Source: a virus | DNA: 36,695 nucleotides | Virus record (IMG/VR): IMGVR_UViG_3300011115_000698 | Coordinates: 1 to 36,695 of that record | Reading direction: 5' to 3' (one strand) | Shown here: piece after piece, positions 1-6,441 of the stretch | Numbering within the stretch: the first letter of the stretch is position 1 | Layout of the letters: every line of letters begins with the position of its first letter | The notes under the pieces: generated by a model | The model's database searches: none | Seen by the model: the letters and a program-made list of their open reading frames with translations, nothing else | Told to the model about the DNA's origin: nothing | Program-made: the position numbers and the translations under genes

Positions 1-90
1 CTTGTTCTACCAATTCATTAATTCTTTTTTCTTGAAGACTATTTTTAGATATTGCTAAGATTCTTTTATTAGTGTAATTTGGTCTGTCAA
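1..90. repeat. Direct terminal repeat, left copy (90 bp)
   Basis: The first 90 bases are identical to the last 90 (36606-36695). A gene reads without interruption across the joined ends, so the repeat marks the overlap of a circular or circularly permuted molecule whose unit length would be 36,605 bp. An assembler overlap explains this as well as a true terminal redundancy does; the sequence alone cannot separate the two. Confidence 0.95.
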
Positions 91-133
91 CATTTGTTAA
101 TTGGTCTACTAACCATTCTATTGTTGTTTGCAT
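1..133 (-). CDS. Small accessory protein, N-terminal part (gene spans the genome junction)
   Basis: An ATG at 133 opens a frame that runs off the left end and continues from 36605 down to a TAA at 36448-36450, giving a 96-residue protein when the ends are joined. It begins MQTTIEWLVDQLTNVD and ends with a tail containing DYFAETYGGKGSG. It resembles the protein at 1858-2121 (shared WL-(I/V)-D...VD start) and the middle of the protein at 327-824 (DYFSETYESKGSD). Function unknown; I recognise the general type as small accessory proteins common in Bacteroidota phages. It starts 13 bases after the stop of the membrane protein at 146-325, so it belongs to the same co-directional array. Confidence 0.85.
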   Translation of the reverse strand, partial: MQTTIEWLVDQLTNVDRPNYTNKRILAISKNSLQEKRINELVEQ

Positions 134-145
134 AATTAATCTTTT

Positions 146-325
146 TTAGGTTTCTGATAATTTTATTATTAATGGAGATACGACTAAGTTAAAACTCATA
201 AAAAATATAAATGCTCCTCTTTTAGATTCTCCCCATACATAAGGATTAAACTCCCAATTTACAAATGCAAAACATACGTAAATAAATATGCTTAGGAAAA
301 TAAATAATGCTATTGTTTTTTTCAT
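146..325 (-). CDS. Small membrane protein, 59 aa
   Basis: Starts MKKTIALFIFLSIFIYVCFA: a lysine-rich tip followed by a hydrophobic helix at about residues 5-22. A polar stretch with NWEFNPYVWGESKRG follows, then a second hydrophobic segment at about 39-55. Two membrane passes are predicted, or a signal anchor plus one pass. The ATG at 325 follows the stop of the 165-aa gene by one base and has an AAAAACTAAATAAG leader like other genes here. It lies in the accessory array between two small soluble proteins. Function unknown. Confidence 0.75.
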   Translation of the reverse strand: MKKTIALFIFLSIFIYVCFAFVNWEFNPYVWGESKRGAFIFFMSFNLVVSPLIIKLSET

Positions 326-326
326 C

Positions 327-824
327 TTATTTAGTTTTTAATTGTTCTCTATACCATTTACAAGCTGCTATCCAACTTAATTTTTTCTGATTAGATGTAT
401 CAGCAGTAAAAAATGAATGATGCTCATACCCATGTTCGTGTGCTGCTTTCTTTATCTCCTCATCTGATACTTCGCCAAAACTCGTTTTATTTTCTACTTT
501 TGGCGAGTTATGTTGTGTTTGGGAAGATGTGGGGAAATACTGACTTGTTGGTGGTATATCATCATCTAACTCATGACCATCACTTCCCTTGCTTTCATAA
601 GTTTCAGAAAAGTAATCATCAAAATCTGAGTATGCTCTCATAACATTCCATGCTCTATTTTGACCTGCATCTAATGCAGAGTCCCATGTCTTACCATGTT
701 GTTTTTCTTCTAACTTCTTAGCTATTTTAACTAACTCTCTTAATTTAAAAATATCATTATCATCTAACCCTATGTTAAACAATATTTTTGAATGTAAAAA
801 ATCTATTGCTGATTGTTCTTTCAT
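327..824 (-). CDS. Hypothetical accessory protein, 165 aa
   Basis: The protein appears to have three parts. Residues 1-75 are a helical, charged region (MKEQSAIDFLHSKIL, then EEKQHGKTWDSALDAGQ). The middle contains DYFSETYESKGSD followed by an acidic, Ser/Thr/Pro-rich linker. The C-terminus has SDEEIKKAAHEHGYEHHSF and ends in a W-rich ACKWYREQLK motif that I recognise from small proteins of Bacteroidota phages. The DYFSETY segment matches the tail of the gene crossing the genome junction at DNA level too (581-620 against 36477-36516). No function can be assigned. It begins three bases after the 62-aa gene stops. Confidence 0.75.
   Translation of the reverse strand: MKEQSAIDFLHSKILFNIGLDDNDIFKLRELVKIAKKLEEKQHGKTWDSALDAGQNRAWNVMRAYSDFDDYFSETYESKGSDGHELDDDIPPTSQYFPTSSQTQHNSPKVENKTSFGEVSDEEIKKAAHEHGYEHHSFFTADTSNQKKLSWIAACKWYREQLKTK
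581..620 (-). repeat. Diverged direct repeat with 36477-36516
   Basis: The 40 bases at 581-620 match those at 36477-36516 with about six differences. Both encode the DYF-(A/S)-ETY-x-x-KGS segment on the minus strand. On the circular map the copies are under 1 kb apart, which suggests a local duplication or recombination between neighbouring accessory genes. Confidence 0.8.
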
Positions 825-826
825 AA

Positions 827-1015
827 TTAATCGTTTTTATTTTTCATTAAAATATTTTGTAAATCGTCTTTAAATTCTTTGTATAGCGAAATCTCTTCGG
901 CAATAAATTTAGCTTGCACACTGAAATTTAATTTGTTACAAATTTCGGCTTCGTGCCTTTTTTTGGAAATAAGCCCGTTTAAATATTCAATGTATTTTTC
1001 AATAGATTCTTTCAT
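827..1015 (-). CDS. Hypothetical helical protein, 62 aa
   Basis: Starts MKESIEKYIEYLNGL and is almost entirely predicted helix with high Lys/Glu content (HEAEICNKLNFSVQAKFIAEE). No membrane segment or catalytic motif is visible. The MKES(I)...YL opening resembles other members of this array (MKSSIQWL, MQTTIEWL), so it may be a distant member of the same paralogous set. It is packed 12 bases after the upstream gene and two bases before the next. Function unknown. Confidence 0.7.
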   Translation of the reverse strand: MKESIEKYIEYLNGLISKKRHEAEICNKLNFSVQAKFIAEEISLYKEFKDDLQNILMKNKND

Positions 1016-1027
1016 AATTATTACTTT

Positions 1028-1300
1028 TTAAAATTTATTTATTTCATCTTTTACGCGTAAATAATAAAGCACAAAATCGCTATATTTTGAAACTATTTCG
1101 CCATTAATATCAATTAATTTTTGCCCGTAATTCGTGTGCATTACATTGTATTCAATTTGTTTTGAATTATTTATTAAAATTTCTACGGCATTAATTGCGC
1201 ATTCTTTTACATACTCGTTATAAAAATCATTTTCCGAATAAGCGTCTAAAATTCCATAAAATGAATTTAATATTTCTTTTGCTTTGTTTTCAGGTGTCAT
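1028..1300 (-). CDS. Hypothetical phage accessory protein, 90 aa
   Basis: Opens MTPENKAKEILNSFYGIL and contains the segment VKECAINAVEILINN, ending YYLRVKDEINKF. I recognise this pattern (MTP..KA.EL, a Cys-Ala-hydrophobic-A/V-(D/E) helix, and a tyrosine-rich VK.EI end) as a very common small protein of Bacteroidota phages with no known function. Its ATG overlaps the last four bases of the upstream 108-aa gene, indicating translational coupling. Confidence 0.75.
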   Translation of the reverse strand: MTPENKAKEILNSFYGILDAYSENDFYNEYVKECAINAVEILINNSKQIEYNVMHTNYGQKLIDINGEIVSKYSDFVLYYLRVKDEINKF

Positions 1301-1623
1301 TTTTTTTGTTTTAATAATTGATCAATAAAGTTTTCAACTTCGTTACGCTGCATTTCGTTCATGTACATTAATTTGTCGTTTATGCTTTCAATTAAAAACG
1401 AGTCCGCTAATTCTTTTTTTAAAATTAATTTGTTTTCGGAGGTTAGTTTGTCATTAACTGAATTTATAATTACGTCGCATTTTTGAACGTACGAATTAAA
1501 CAAATATTTTACTCCTTCATTGCAGTCCCTTTTAACGTCGTTAAAATATTCTTTTGCATTGTTTATATGGTGTAAAGCCTTAGCCAGCGAGAACGTAGTA
1601 TCTGAAAAATTAACTTTGCTCAT
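1297..1623 (-). CDS. Hypothetical helical protein, 108 aa
   Basis: I place the start at the ATG at 1623 (MSKVNFSDTTFSLAKALHH) rather than at in-frame ATGs upstream, because 1623 overlaps the preceding gene by 14 bases whereas an earlier start would overlap it by about 60. The product is helical and charged, with LHHINNAKEYFND and a C-terminus MQRNEVENFIDQLLKQKK. No membrane segment or enzyme motif is visible. It is part of the accessory array. Confidence 0.7.
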   Translation of the reverse strand: MSKVNFSDTTFSLAKALHHINNAKEYFNDVKRDCNEGVKYLFNSYVQKCDVIINSVNDKLTSENKLILKKELADSFLIESINDKLMYMNEMQRNEVENFIDQLLKQKK

Positions 1624-1852
1624 TTTTTTCGTTTTTAAAGTTTTCATAAAAATAATTAATTGATCTTTCAACTACTTTTTGGCTAAAAGCATTTTTATCA
1701 AATTCCGATTGTCCGTTTATATGCGCATGGATAATAAATTCCTTTTCCTCACGTAATAACGTTTGCTCTTGATTCAACATAAACTCGTCAAATTCGAGCC
1801 TATTTAAGTTTTTCCAATTTTCAAAAATTAATTGTACCGTTGTTTGTTGCAT
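1610..1852 (-). CDS. Small accessory protein, possible paralogue, 80 aa
   Basis: Begins MQQTTVQLIFENWKNLNRLE and ends with SINYFYENFKNEKNEQS. The aromatic Y-F-x-E-x-F-K ending parallels the ENYYNETFKK ending of the neighbour at 1858-2121 and the DYFAETYGGK segment of the junction gene, so I infer a family relationship, weak at the residue level. The start lies five bases after the neighbour's stop with an AAAAAATAAAAACT leader. Function unknown. Confidence 0.7.
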   Translation of the reverse strand: MQQTTVQLIFENWKNLNRLEFDEFMLNQEQTLLREEKEFIIHAHINGQSEFDKNAFSQKVVERSINYFYENFKNEKNEQS

Positions 1853-1857
1853 AGTTT

Positions 1858-2121
1858 TTATTTTTTAAAAGTTTCATTATAATAATTTTCCGCAGTTTTT
1901 TTATTGTGCGTAAATAATTCTCCCTCTTTATTTTCAATTTTCAACAACATATTAATAATTTTATTGACATACATAACATTATTTTTAGAGATAATATTAA
2001 TTGCGTTTAAAATTTTTTTTTCGTGCATTTTATTGGCTTGAATTTTAATTTGTTCCCATATTTGAGGCGTATTGTCTACGTCTTCAATTCTATCTATTAG
2101 CCATTGTATTGATGATTTCAT
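1858..2121 (-). CDS. Small accessory protein (WLID...YYNETFKK type), 87 aa
   Basis: I choose the ATG at 2121 (MKSSIQWLIDRIEDVDN), four bases after the helicase stop, over an upstream in-frame start that would overlap dnaB by about 50 bases. The N-terminal IQWLIDRIEDVD and C-terminal AENYYNETFKK are hallmarks of a small protein type frequent in Bacteroidota phages. The junction-spanning gene (MQTTIEWLVDQLTNVD) is a clear relative. The body is Lys/Asn/Ile-rich and helical. Function unknown. Confidence 0.8.
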   Translation of the reverse strand: MKSSIQWLIDRIEDVDNTPQIWEQIKIQANKMHEKKILNAINIISKNNVMYVNKIINMLLKIENKEGELFTHNKKTAENYYNETFKK

Positions 2122-2125
2122 AATT

Positions 2126-3487
2126 TTAAAAGTATGTTTTAATTGATTCAAATAATTGTATTTCGGAACGGAAGTCAAGCTCCAGCGTTAATAAAACCCC
2201 GTTTCTTTGTTTTACTATTCTAATTTTACGTTTATTTTCCAGCGAGGCGTCTTGCGCTTGCTCGGCTTCATTCGCGCCCCAAAGCATAATTATAACGTCG
2301 GCGTCTTGCTCAATGGCCCCCGATTCCCGAAGTGCGGAAGGCGGCGGGGATATTTCCCAACTGACATTTTTTGCACCTTCGCGCGATAGTTGTGAAAGCG
2401 CTATAATTGGAACGTCTAACTCTTGCGCAAGGTTTTTTAATTCGCGCGAAATTGTGCTAATTTCTTGCTCGCGATTCCCTTTTGAAGCTTCCCCGCTCAT
2501 TAATTGCAAATAATCAATAACTATTAAACCGAGGTTGTTTTGTTTTTTCAACCTTCGCGCCTTTGCTTTTAACGATTTCATTGTTACAAAACTATTCTCG
2601 TCAAAATAAATATTTGCCTTAGAAAGTACGTCCGCGCCCTTAGAAATTAACTTTTGCATTTCATCATCATTCAGGCGTCCCGTTTGAATTTTATGTAAAA
2701 TAATTTCACTTTCGGCGGCTAACATTCTAAGCACTAAAAACGTCGCTTTCATTTCCAGCGACCACGCTGCAACGACGGTCGGTTTTTTATCGTTAATAGC
2801 AGCGTTTCTAATAAGGTTTAAAGCCATTGCCGTTTTACCTCCTGACGGACGCGCCGCAATAACTATTAAATCCCCATTTTGCCACCCACGCGTCGCTCGG
2901 TCTAATTCAGGAAACCCCGTCGGAATACCCGTCAACGTAGAATCGTTTAAACGCCACTCGGAAACCTTTTTTATTGCGTCCACTATAACGGAATTTATAC
3001 CTATCATACCTCCTTGCACGGTACTATCACCAATTTTTTTAATGCTATTTTCGGCGTATTCCAGCAAGTCAAAAACGTCCGAGCCCTCTTCGTAAGCCGC
3101 GTTTATTATTTCGCTACTTGCTTTAATTAAATTTCGCATTATAGCCTTTTCACAAACGATTTTAGCGTGTGCTTCAATGTTAGCCGATGAAACTACCGCG
3201 TTTGTTAATTTAACTACTTCATAGGCCCCGCCAACGCTTTCAAGATCGTTACTTCTTTTTAATTCCTCTACAACGGTAATAATGTCAATTGGCGTAAAAC
3301 TTTTTTTAAGGTTTTCAATAGCGCGGTAAATTTTTTGGTGTCTTTCAACGTAAAAGCTAAGCGGGTTTAAATAGCTTGAAACCAATTCAAAAGCGGTTGA
3401 TTCCAACAAAATAGCACCCAGAACGGCAACCTCTACGTCGTTAGCTTGCGGGGGTAATTTTAAAAATTGGGTTAATTCATTTTTCAT
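2126..3487 (-). CDS. dnaB: Replicative DNA helicase (DnaB family)
   Basis: A full-length DnaB-type helicase of 453 aa, which unwinds DNA ahead of the phage replication fork. The N-terminal domain (about 1-130) has PPQANDVEVAVLGAILLES, the usual primase-interacting start. The RecA-like ATPase domain holds the Walker A motif AARPSGGKTA (211-220) and the Walker B LGLIVIDYLQLM, followed by SQLSREG and the QDADVIIMLW motif of the family. It follows the DUF1376-type replication protein by about 50 bases, the usual initiator/loader-then-helicase order. A good TAnnTTTG promoter element lies at 3529-3536, just upstream. No truncation. Confidence 0.96.
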   Translation of the reverse strand: MKNELTQFLKLPPQANDVEVAVLGAILLESTAFELVSSYLNPLSFYVERHQKIYRAIENLKKSFTPIDIITVVEELKRSNDLESVGGAYEVVKLTNAVVSSANIEAHAKIVCEKAIMRNLIKASSEIINAAYEEGSDVFDLLEYAENSIKKIGDSTVQGGMIGINSVIVDAIKKVSEWRLNDSTLTGIPTGFPELDRATRGWQNGDLIVIAARPSGGKTAMALNLIRNAAINDKKPTVVAAWSLEMKATFLVLRMLAAESEIILHKIQTGRLNDDEMQKLISKGADVLSKANIYFDENSFVTMKSLKAKARRLKKQNNLGLIVIDYLQLMSGEASKGNREQEISTISRELKNLAQELDVPIIALSQLSREGAKNVSWEISPPPSALRESGAIEQDADVIIMLWGANEAEQAQDASLENKRKIRIVKQRNGVLLTLELDFRSEIQLFESIKTYF

Positions 3488-3528
3488 TTATTCGGGTTTT
3501 TAGTTTTTAATTAGTTTTTTTGAATAAG

Positions 3529-3559
3529 CAAATGTAAAGGTTAATCGGTCATTGATAAA
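3529..3559 (-). promoter_or_regulatory. Candidate Bacteroidota-type promoter before dnaB
   Basis: The minus strand reads TACATTTG at 3536-3529, a perfect TAnnTTTG -7 element. Nineteen bases upstream (3559-3556) lies TTTA, one mismatch from the -33 TTTG. It sits in the gap before dnaB and overlaps the end of the upstream gene, so it would allow the helicase and accessory array to be transcribed separately. Sequence match only. Confidence 0.45.
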
Positions 3560-4251
3560 ATATTTTTTGCCTTTGAATCGTTGTGTTTAATTGTTTGCTT
3601 TACGTCTTCAATTTTTTCGTATTTCAACGAATTTAAAAAATGGCAAAAAATATCGGCTTCGCTATTGTAAAACTTTTGCCCCGTAAATTCTTTTAATTTG
3701 AATATTTGCCAAAGTTTACAAATAAACTCTTTATTAACTTTTTTTTGCTTTGTAAGGTGTAAATACTGAATACAAGCGTCGATATTAATTTCAGTTAATT
3801 CGAGGCCCATATTTTCGGAATTTGCAAAAAAACCGTTTTTTGTATTTATTGTATTATTTATAGTATTATTTATAGTTTTAGTTTCAGTTTCCATATGTAG
3901 AACACTTGTATCTACATATGTACCTACACTTGTAACTACACTTGTATCTACACTAGTAGAATTATAACGCTTTTTTACGTTTTGTCTTCGGGATTCCGAG
4001 AACGTTTTACGTCGGTTAATTTCATTTTCTAAACGTTCGTTATAGTAAAGCCCTTTGTCGTCTTTTTTGAACTTTAAAATAACGTCCTCGTCCATTGTGC
4101 CCATTATAAATAAAACTTGTTTTTCGTTTAATCTTCCGTGTTGGTGTTGCGACATTAAAAGTCGGACATAAATTCCCAATTGCGCATTGGTTAAAAATTT
4201 CGTACCTGAATCAAAATCATTCGTGTAAAATAGAAATGCGGGGTCTTTCAT
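3541..4251 (-). CDS. DUF1376-type replication protein (primosome/initiator-like)
   Basis: The N-terminus (MKDPAFLFYTNDFDSGTKFL, then LGIYVRLLMSQHQHGRL) is the winged-helix opening typical of DUF1376/YdaU-type phage proteins, which sit next to dnaB or dnaC and are thought to act in replication initiation. The domain ends near residue 90 at SRRQNVKKRYN. A low-complexity linker follows (repeats of TSV-x-T, then TINN), encoded by 12-bp tandem repeats. A smaller helical C-terminal domain occupies about 150-236. The gene is directly followed by dnaB. Role in helicase loading is inferred from context. Confidence 0.8.
   Translation of the reverse strand: MKDPAFLFYTNDFDSGTKFLTNAQLGIYVRLLMSQHQHGRLNEKQVLFIMGTMDEDVILKFKKDDKGLYYNERLENEINRRKTFSESRRQNVKKRYNSTSVDTSVVTSVGTYVDTSVLHMETETKTINNTINNTINTKNGFFANSENMGLELTEINIDACIQYLHLTKQKKVNKEFICKLWQIFKLKEFTGQKFYNSEADIFCHFLNSLKYEKIEDVKQTIKHNDSKAKNILSMTD
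3843..3954 (-). repeat. 12-bp tandem repeats inside the replication protein linker
   Basis: Four 12-base units occupy 3907-3954 (plus-strand form TGTATCTACACT with small changes), encoding a TSVDTSVVTSVGT-type linker. A second set of about three units (TATTTATAGTAT type) at about 3843-3878 encodes TINN repeats. Unit length is a multiple of three, so copy-number change would lengthen or shorten the linker without a frameshift. Confidence 0.8.
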
Positions 4252-4503
4252 TTACTTTTTATTTTTAGGTTTATATACGGGTTTGTTTAAAGAGTATTTT
4301 GTATAATACCTTTCTTTTTCAGTTTTTTTAATTACTTCGCAGTTTTCAGCGGGTACGGCATGCAAATAATCAACAAAATAATAAAGTTTTTTATTTTTAA
4401 AATTTGTTGTCGCTTCAAACTCTTCGCCTATGTGGGTATAATACCAAATATTTTTATTAGGCGCGGATACGATTTTAATTAAAAATTTATAATCATAATT
4501 CAT
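4252..4503 (-). CDS. Hypothetical protein, 83 aa
   Basis: MNYDYKFLIKIVSAPNKNIW, then a beta-rich segment with YYTHIGEEFEATTNF and a Lys/Pro-rich tail (KPVYKPKNKK). No recognised domain. It overlaps the upstream gene by 11 bases and its stop abuts the start of the replication protein, so it is translationally coupled into the replication operon. The basic tail could contact nucleic acid, but nothing specific supports that. Confidence 0.7.
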   Translation of the reverse strand: MNYDYKFLIKIVSAPNKNIWYYTHIGEEFEATTNFKNKKLYYFVDYLHAVPAENCEVIKKTEKERYYTKYSLNKPVYKPKNKK

Positions 4504-4804
4504 TTATTCCCCCCCTTACTTCCTTTTCCAATTCCTGACGAATTTTATAATTTTTGCCGCGCAAATGCGGGTTTTTATCTTGTATTTTTCGGCGTGTGCG
4601 GGTTATGTTATCGGGGAACGGTAGAATCCCGTCGACCAGCATTTGTAAAAAATTTACCGCCGTAATTCGGTGTAATTCTTTGCCGCGTCTTTCGTAATAA
4701 TAAGCTGCAACCAGCAACGCGTCGTCTTCGCGGTATTTTTCGTCTTTTTCGAGTAAAGTTTTAACGCCTTTTGTTAGGCTTTCAATTTTTAAAAGGATTG
4801 ACAT
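4493..4804 (-). CDS. Conserved phage replication-region protein, 103 aa
   Basis: Contains DDALLVAAYYYERRGKELH, then AVNFLQMLVDGILPFPDNI and RRKIQDKNPHLRGKNYKIRQ. I recognise this composite (DD.LLVA.YY, then P.PD.I.R.RRK.Q...P.LRG..Y..RQ) as a frequent hypothetical protein beside replication genes of Bacteroidota phages. The arginine-rich C-terminal half suggests nucleic-acid binding, by inference only. It overlaps its neighbours on both sides by 11-16 bases. No function is assigned. Confidence 0.75.
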   Translation of the reverse strand: MSILLKIESLTKGVKTLLEKDEKYREDDALLVAAYYYERRGKELHRITAVNFLQMLVDGILPFPDNITRTRRKIQDKNPHLRGKNYKIRQELEKEVRGGINEL

Positions 4805-4941
4805 AAATTCAGTTTGATTAGGTTTTTAATGTTGTTAATTAGTTTAAAATTTATTTTGTTTTCATAGGGTACGGGGTTTAATAAAAACGGGGGTCGTAAA
4901 TATAAGTAAATTTTATTATCATCCTTCGGAATTATTATCAT
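4789..4941 (-). CDS. Hypothetical small protein, 50 aa
   Basis: A short frame between the NinG-like gene and the next gene. I prefer the ATG at 4941 (MIIIPKDDNKIYLYLRPPF), which overlaps the NinG stop by 23 bases; an ATG at 4974 is also in frame but overlaps more. It ends inside the start of the 103-aa gene. No domain recognised. The otherwise unexplained 115-base space between two coupled genes supports it being coding. Confidence 0.5.
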   Translation of the reverse strand: MIIIPKDDNKIYLYLRPPFLLNPVPYENKINFKLINNIKNLIKLNLCQSF

Positions 4942-5323
4942 TTGCTCCCTTATTTTTATTTCCTTTTTTTTCATTTTTGTATTTTTGAATAATTGCCTCT
5001 AATTCCAGCCGATCCCATTTGTGCGCTAACCTTCGCTCGGTGTGGCTTTCTAACAATTCAACTAACTCCGCGCCATACTTACGGACTAAGCCTTTACGGT
5101 AGTTTATTAAATTGCCGTGCAAATAAGTGTTACACTTTATACATTGGCCGTTGACATTCATTTCCGTAAACCTTAGTGAGGAATAATGCCCCTGAGATAA
5201 ATAATGGCCGGCGTGTTCAACCGCAGCGCCGCAAGATATACAACCTAAATCGGCGTCCCTTTTGCGCACCCACGCGTTAAAAATAAATTGAGCCTTTGCT
5301 AAAATTTTTGAATTTTCTGTCAT
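4919..5323 (-). CDS. ninG: NinG/Rap-like recombination protein
   Basis: The 134-aa protein has the NinG signature: AQFIFNAWVRKRDADLGCIS, then CG....AGHYLSQGHYSSLR, RFTEMNVNGQCIKCNTYLHG, and GNLINYRKGLVRKYGAE. The cysteine pairs CISC and CIKC form a probable zinc site around an HNH-like fold. NinG (lambda Rap) is a structure-specific nuclease that acts on branched recombination intermediates. It lies ten bases downstream of the exonuclease and a few genes after the RecT-like gene, making a complete recombination module. The C-terminus is a Lys/Asn-rich tail. Confidence 0.88.
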   Translation of the reverse strand: MTENSKILAKAQFIFNAWVRKRDADLGCISCGAAVEHAGHYLSQGHYSSLRFTEMNVNGQCIKCNTYLHGNLINYRKGLVRKYGAELVELLESHTERRLAHKWDRLELEAIIQKYKNEKKGNKNKGANDNNSEG

Positions 5324-5332
5324 TGAATAAAA

Positions 5333-6055
5333 TTAAATACTTTTTTCTAATTCGTTCAAATATTGTCGCGCCTTTCGAACTTTGTCGTAAATTCTATAAA
5401 TAGCCTCGTCGTCTCTTTCTATATAAAACTCAAATACACGGTCGGACATTGGAATATCGTCGTAATTCATAGCTCGGTCAATTTTTTCGCAAGCTTCAAC
5501 ATAATTATCGTCTTCGGTTGTGGCGACATTCATTTTATACATTAACTTCCTTTTTTCGTCCGCGACAAGCGTTTCAGGCGTGTTTACAAGGCAATAACAA
5601 AGGCGTGCACTAGTTGCACCCGTTAGAGCTAAATACCCTTGTAATTGCCACCAATACGCCGAATTAATATCACTCGCGCGGGCTTTGAAAAAAGTAAAAA
5701 TATCCCAGCTACTTTTAATGTCGATAATTTCGGAAGCCGTGTCTATTGATTCGCCAACAAATAAATCAGGCGTACCGCTTAAAAATTCATTCCGTACGCG
5801 TTCCTCGTTTTTTTTATAAAAAGTTTTTTTAACCCTTGAAAGCAATGTAATCGAATCCTCTTCAACCATTAAACCCTTTTCCAAATATTTGCTCGTTATG
5901 TCTTGCTCACGGTTGTATTTTTCCGCAACGTAAACGTCGATTAAATACGTTTTTGTAGTTTCGGATAGGTTGCCGGCTTCCTTGTCGGCTTTTAATTTTG
6001 GCTCGGTCATTAATTTTGAAATTGACGAGCAACGAAATAAAGTGTTATTAAACAT
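5333..6055 (-). CDS. PD-(D/E)XK exonuclease (YqaJ/phage recombination type)
   Basis: The 240-aa protein opens FNNTLFRCSSISKLMTEPK, the usual start of phage recombination exonucleases. It then shows the nuclease core: GTPDLF (motif II Asp), EIIDIKSSW (D-x-K of motif III) and YWWQLQGYLALTGA (the QxxxY motif). It probably resects double-stranded ends to give 3' tails for the RecT-like annealing protein encoded two genes upstream. A conserved hairpin element lies in its leader (6085-6101). The leader AAAAACTAAAAAACATG matches other genes of this region. Confidence 0.88.
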   Translation of the reverse strand: MFNNTLFRCSSISKLMTEPKLKADKEAGNLSETTKTYLIDVYVAEKYNREQDITSKYLEKGLMVEEDSITLLSRVKKTFYKKNEERVRNEFLSGTPDLFVGESIDTASEIIDIKSSWDIFTFFKARASDINSAYWWQLQGYLALTGATSARLCYCLVNTPETLVADEKRKLMYKMNVATTEDDNYVEACEKIDRAMNYDDIPMSDRVFEFYIERDDEAIYRIYDKVRKARQYLNELEKSI

Positions 6056-6069
6056 GTTTTTTAGTTTTT

Positions 6070-6106
6070 AAGTTTTAAAAATTTGTGCGTTGCAGCCGCA
6101 CCCCTG
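6070..6106 (-). promoter_or_regulatory. Conserved leader element with hairpin, copy 2 (before exonuclease)
   Basis: On the minus strand the stem GTGCG/CGCAC (6101-6097 with 6089-6085) encloses the 7-base loop GCTGCAA, followed by AAATTTTTAAAACTTA and the exonuclease start. The same layout occurs at 9007-9043. The second stem pair differs between copies as T-A here and C-G there, a compensatory change. The element could be a leader structure controlling translation or a weak attenuator. No known RNA family is recognised. Confidence 0.6.
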
Positions 6107-6112
6107 AATTTA

Positions 6113-6328
6113 TTAATTAAATGCAAATGTTACTTTTGACATTTCATTTATTAAATCTTTTTTGCTATTGGTTATTATCCCAAATTCTTTGTTATTTTTT
6201 ACCGCCCACATTTTTAAAAATGGAAAATTTTGTAATAATTCTAATTGCAAACCTGAATTTTGAATAAAATAATTTGCATTTTCAAATGTCATGTTTTTTG
6301 TAGCTTTTCTAATTTGTGTACTTGTCAT
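6113..6328 (-). CDS. Hypothetical protein, 71 aa
   Basis: MTSTQIRKATKNMTFENANY, then NSGLQLELLQNFPFLKMWAV and a final helix KKDLINEMSKVTFAFN. No domain recognised; no membrane segment. It is preceded by an AAAACTAAACAAC leader directly abutting the ATG and by the promoter-like site at 6368-6398, so it is the first gene after that site and is followed by the exonuclease. Confidence 0.7.
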   Translation of the reverse strand: MTSTQIRKATKNMTFENANYFIQNSGLQLELLQNFPFLKMWAVKNNKEFGIITNSKKDLINEMSKVTFAFN

Positions 6329-6367
6329 GTTGTTTAGTTTTTATTGTTAGTAATTGTTATCGGTACA

Positions 6368-6399
6368 CAATATTAAAACCTTTATTTGAATTAACAAAA
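6368..6399 (-). promoter_or_regulatory. Bacteroidota-type promoter with shared 18-bp element
   Basis: The minus strand has TTTG at 6398-6395, a 19-base spacer and TAATATTG at 6375-6368 (one mismatch from TAnnTTTG). The 18 bases TTTTGTTAATTCAAATAA (6399-6382) are identical to those at 9795-9778, covering the -33 box and most of the spacer. Its position in the 113-bp gap before the 71-aa gene fits a middle-operon promoter for the exonuclease, ninG and replication genes. Confidence 0.7.
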
Positions 6400-6441
6400 C
6401 TATTTTCAAATTATTTTCAAAAAACTTTAAAAAATTATTTT

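Noticed and set aside
3843-3954. CRISPR-like array
   Set aside because: The 12-bp repeats are contiguous, lie inside a gene in frame and have no spacers.
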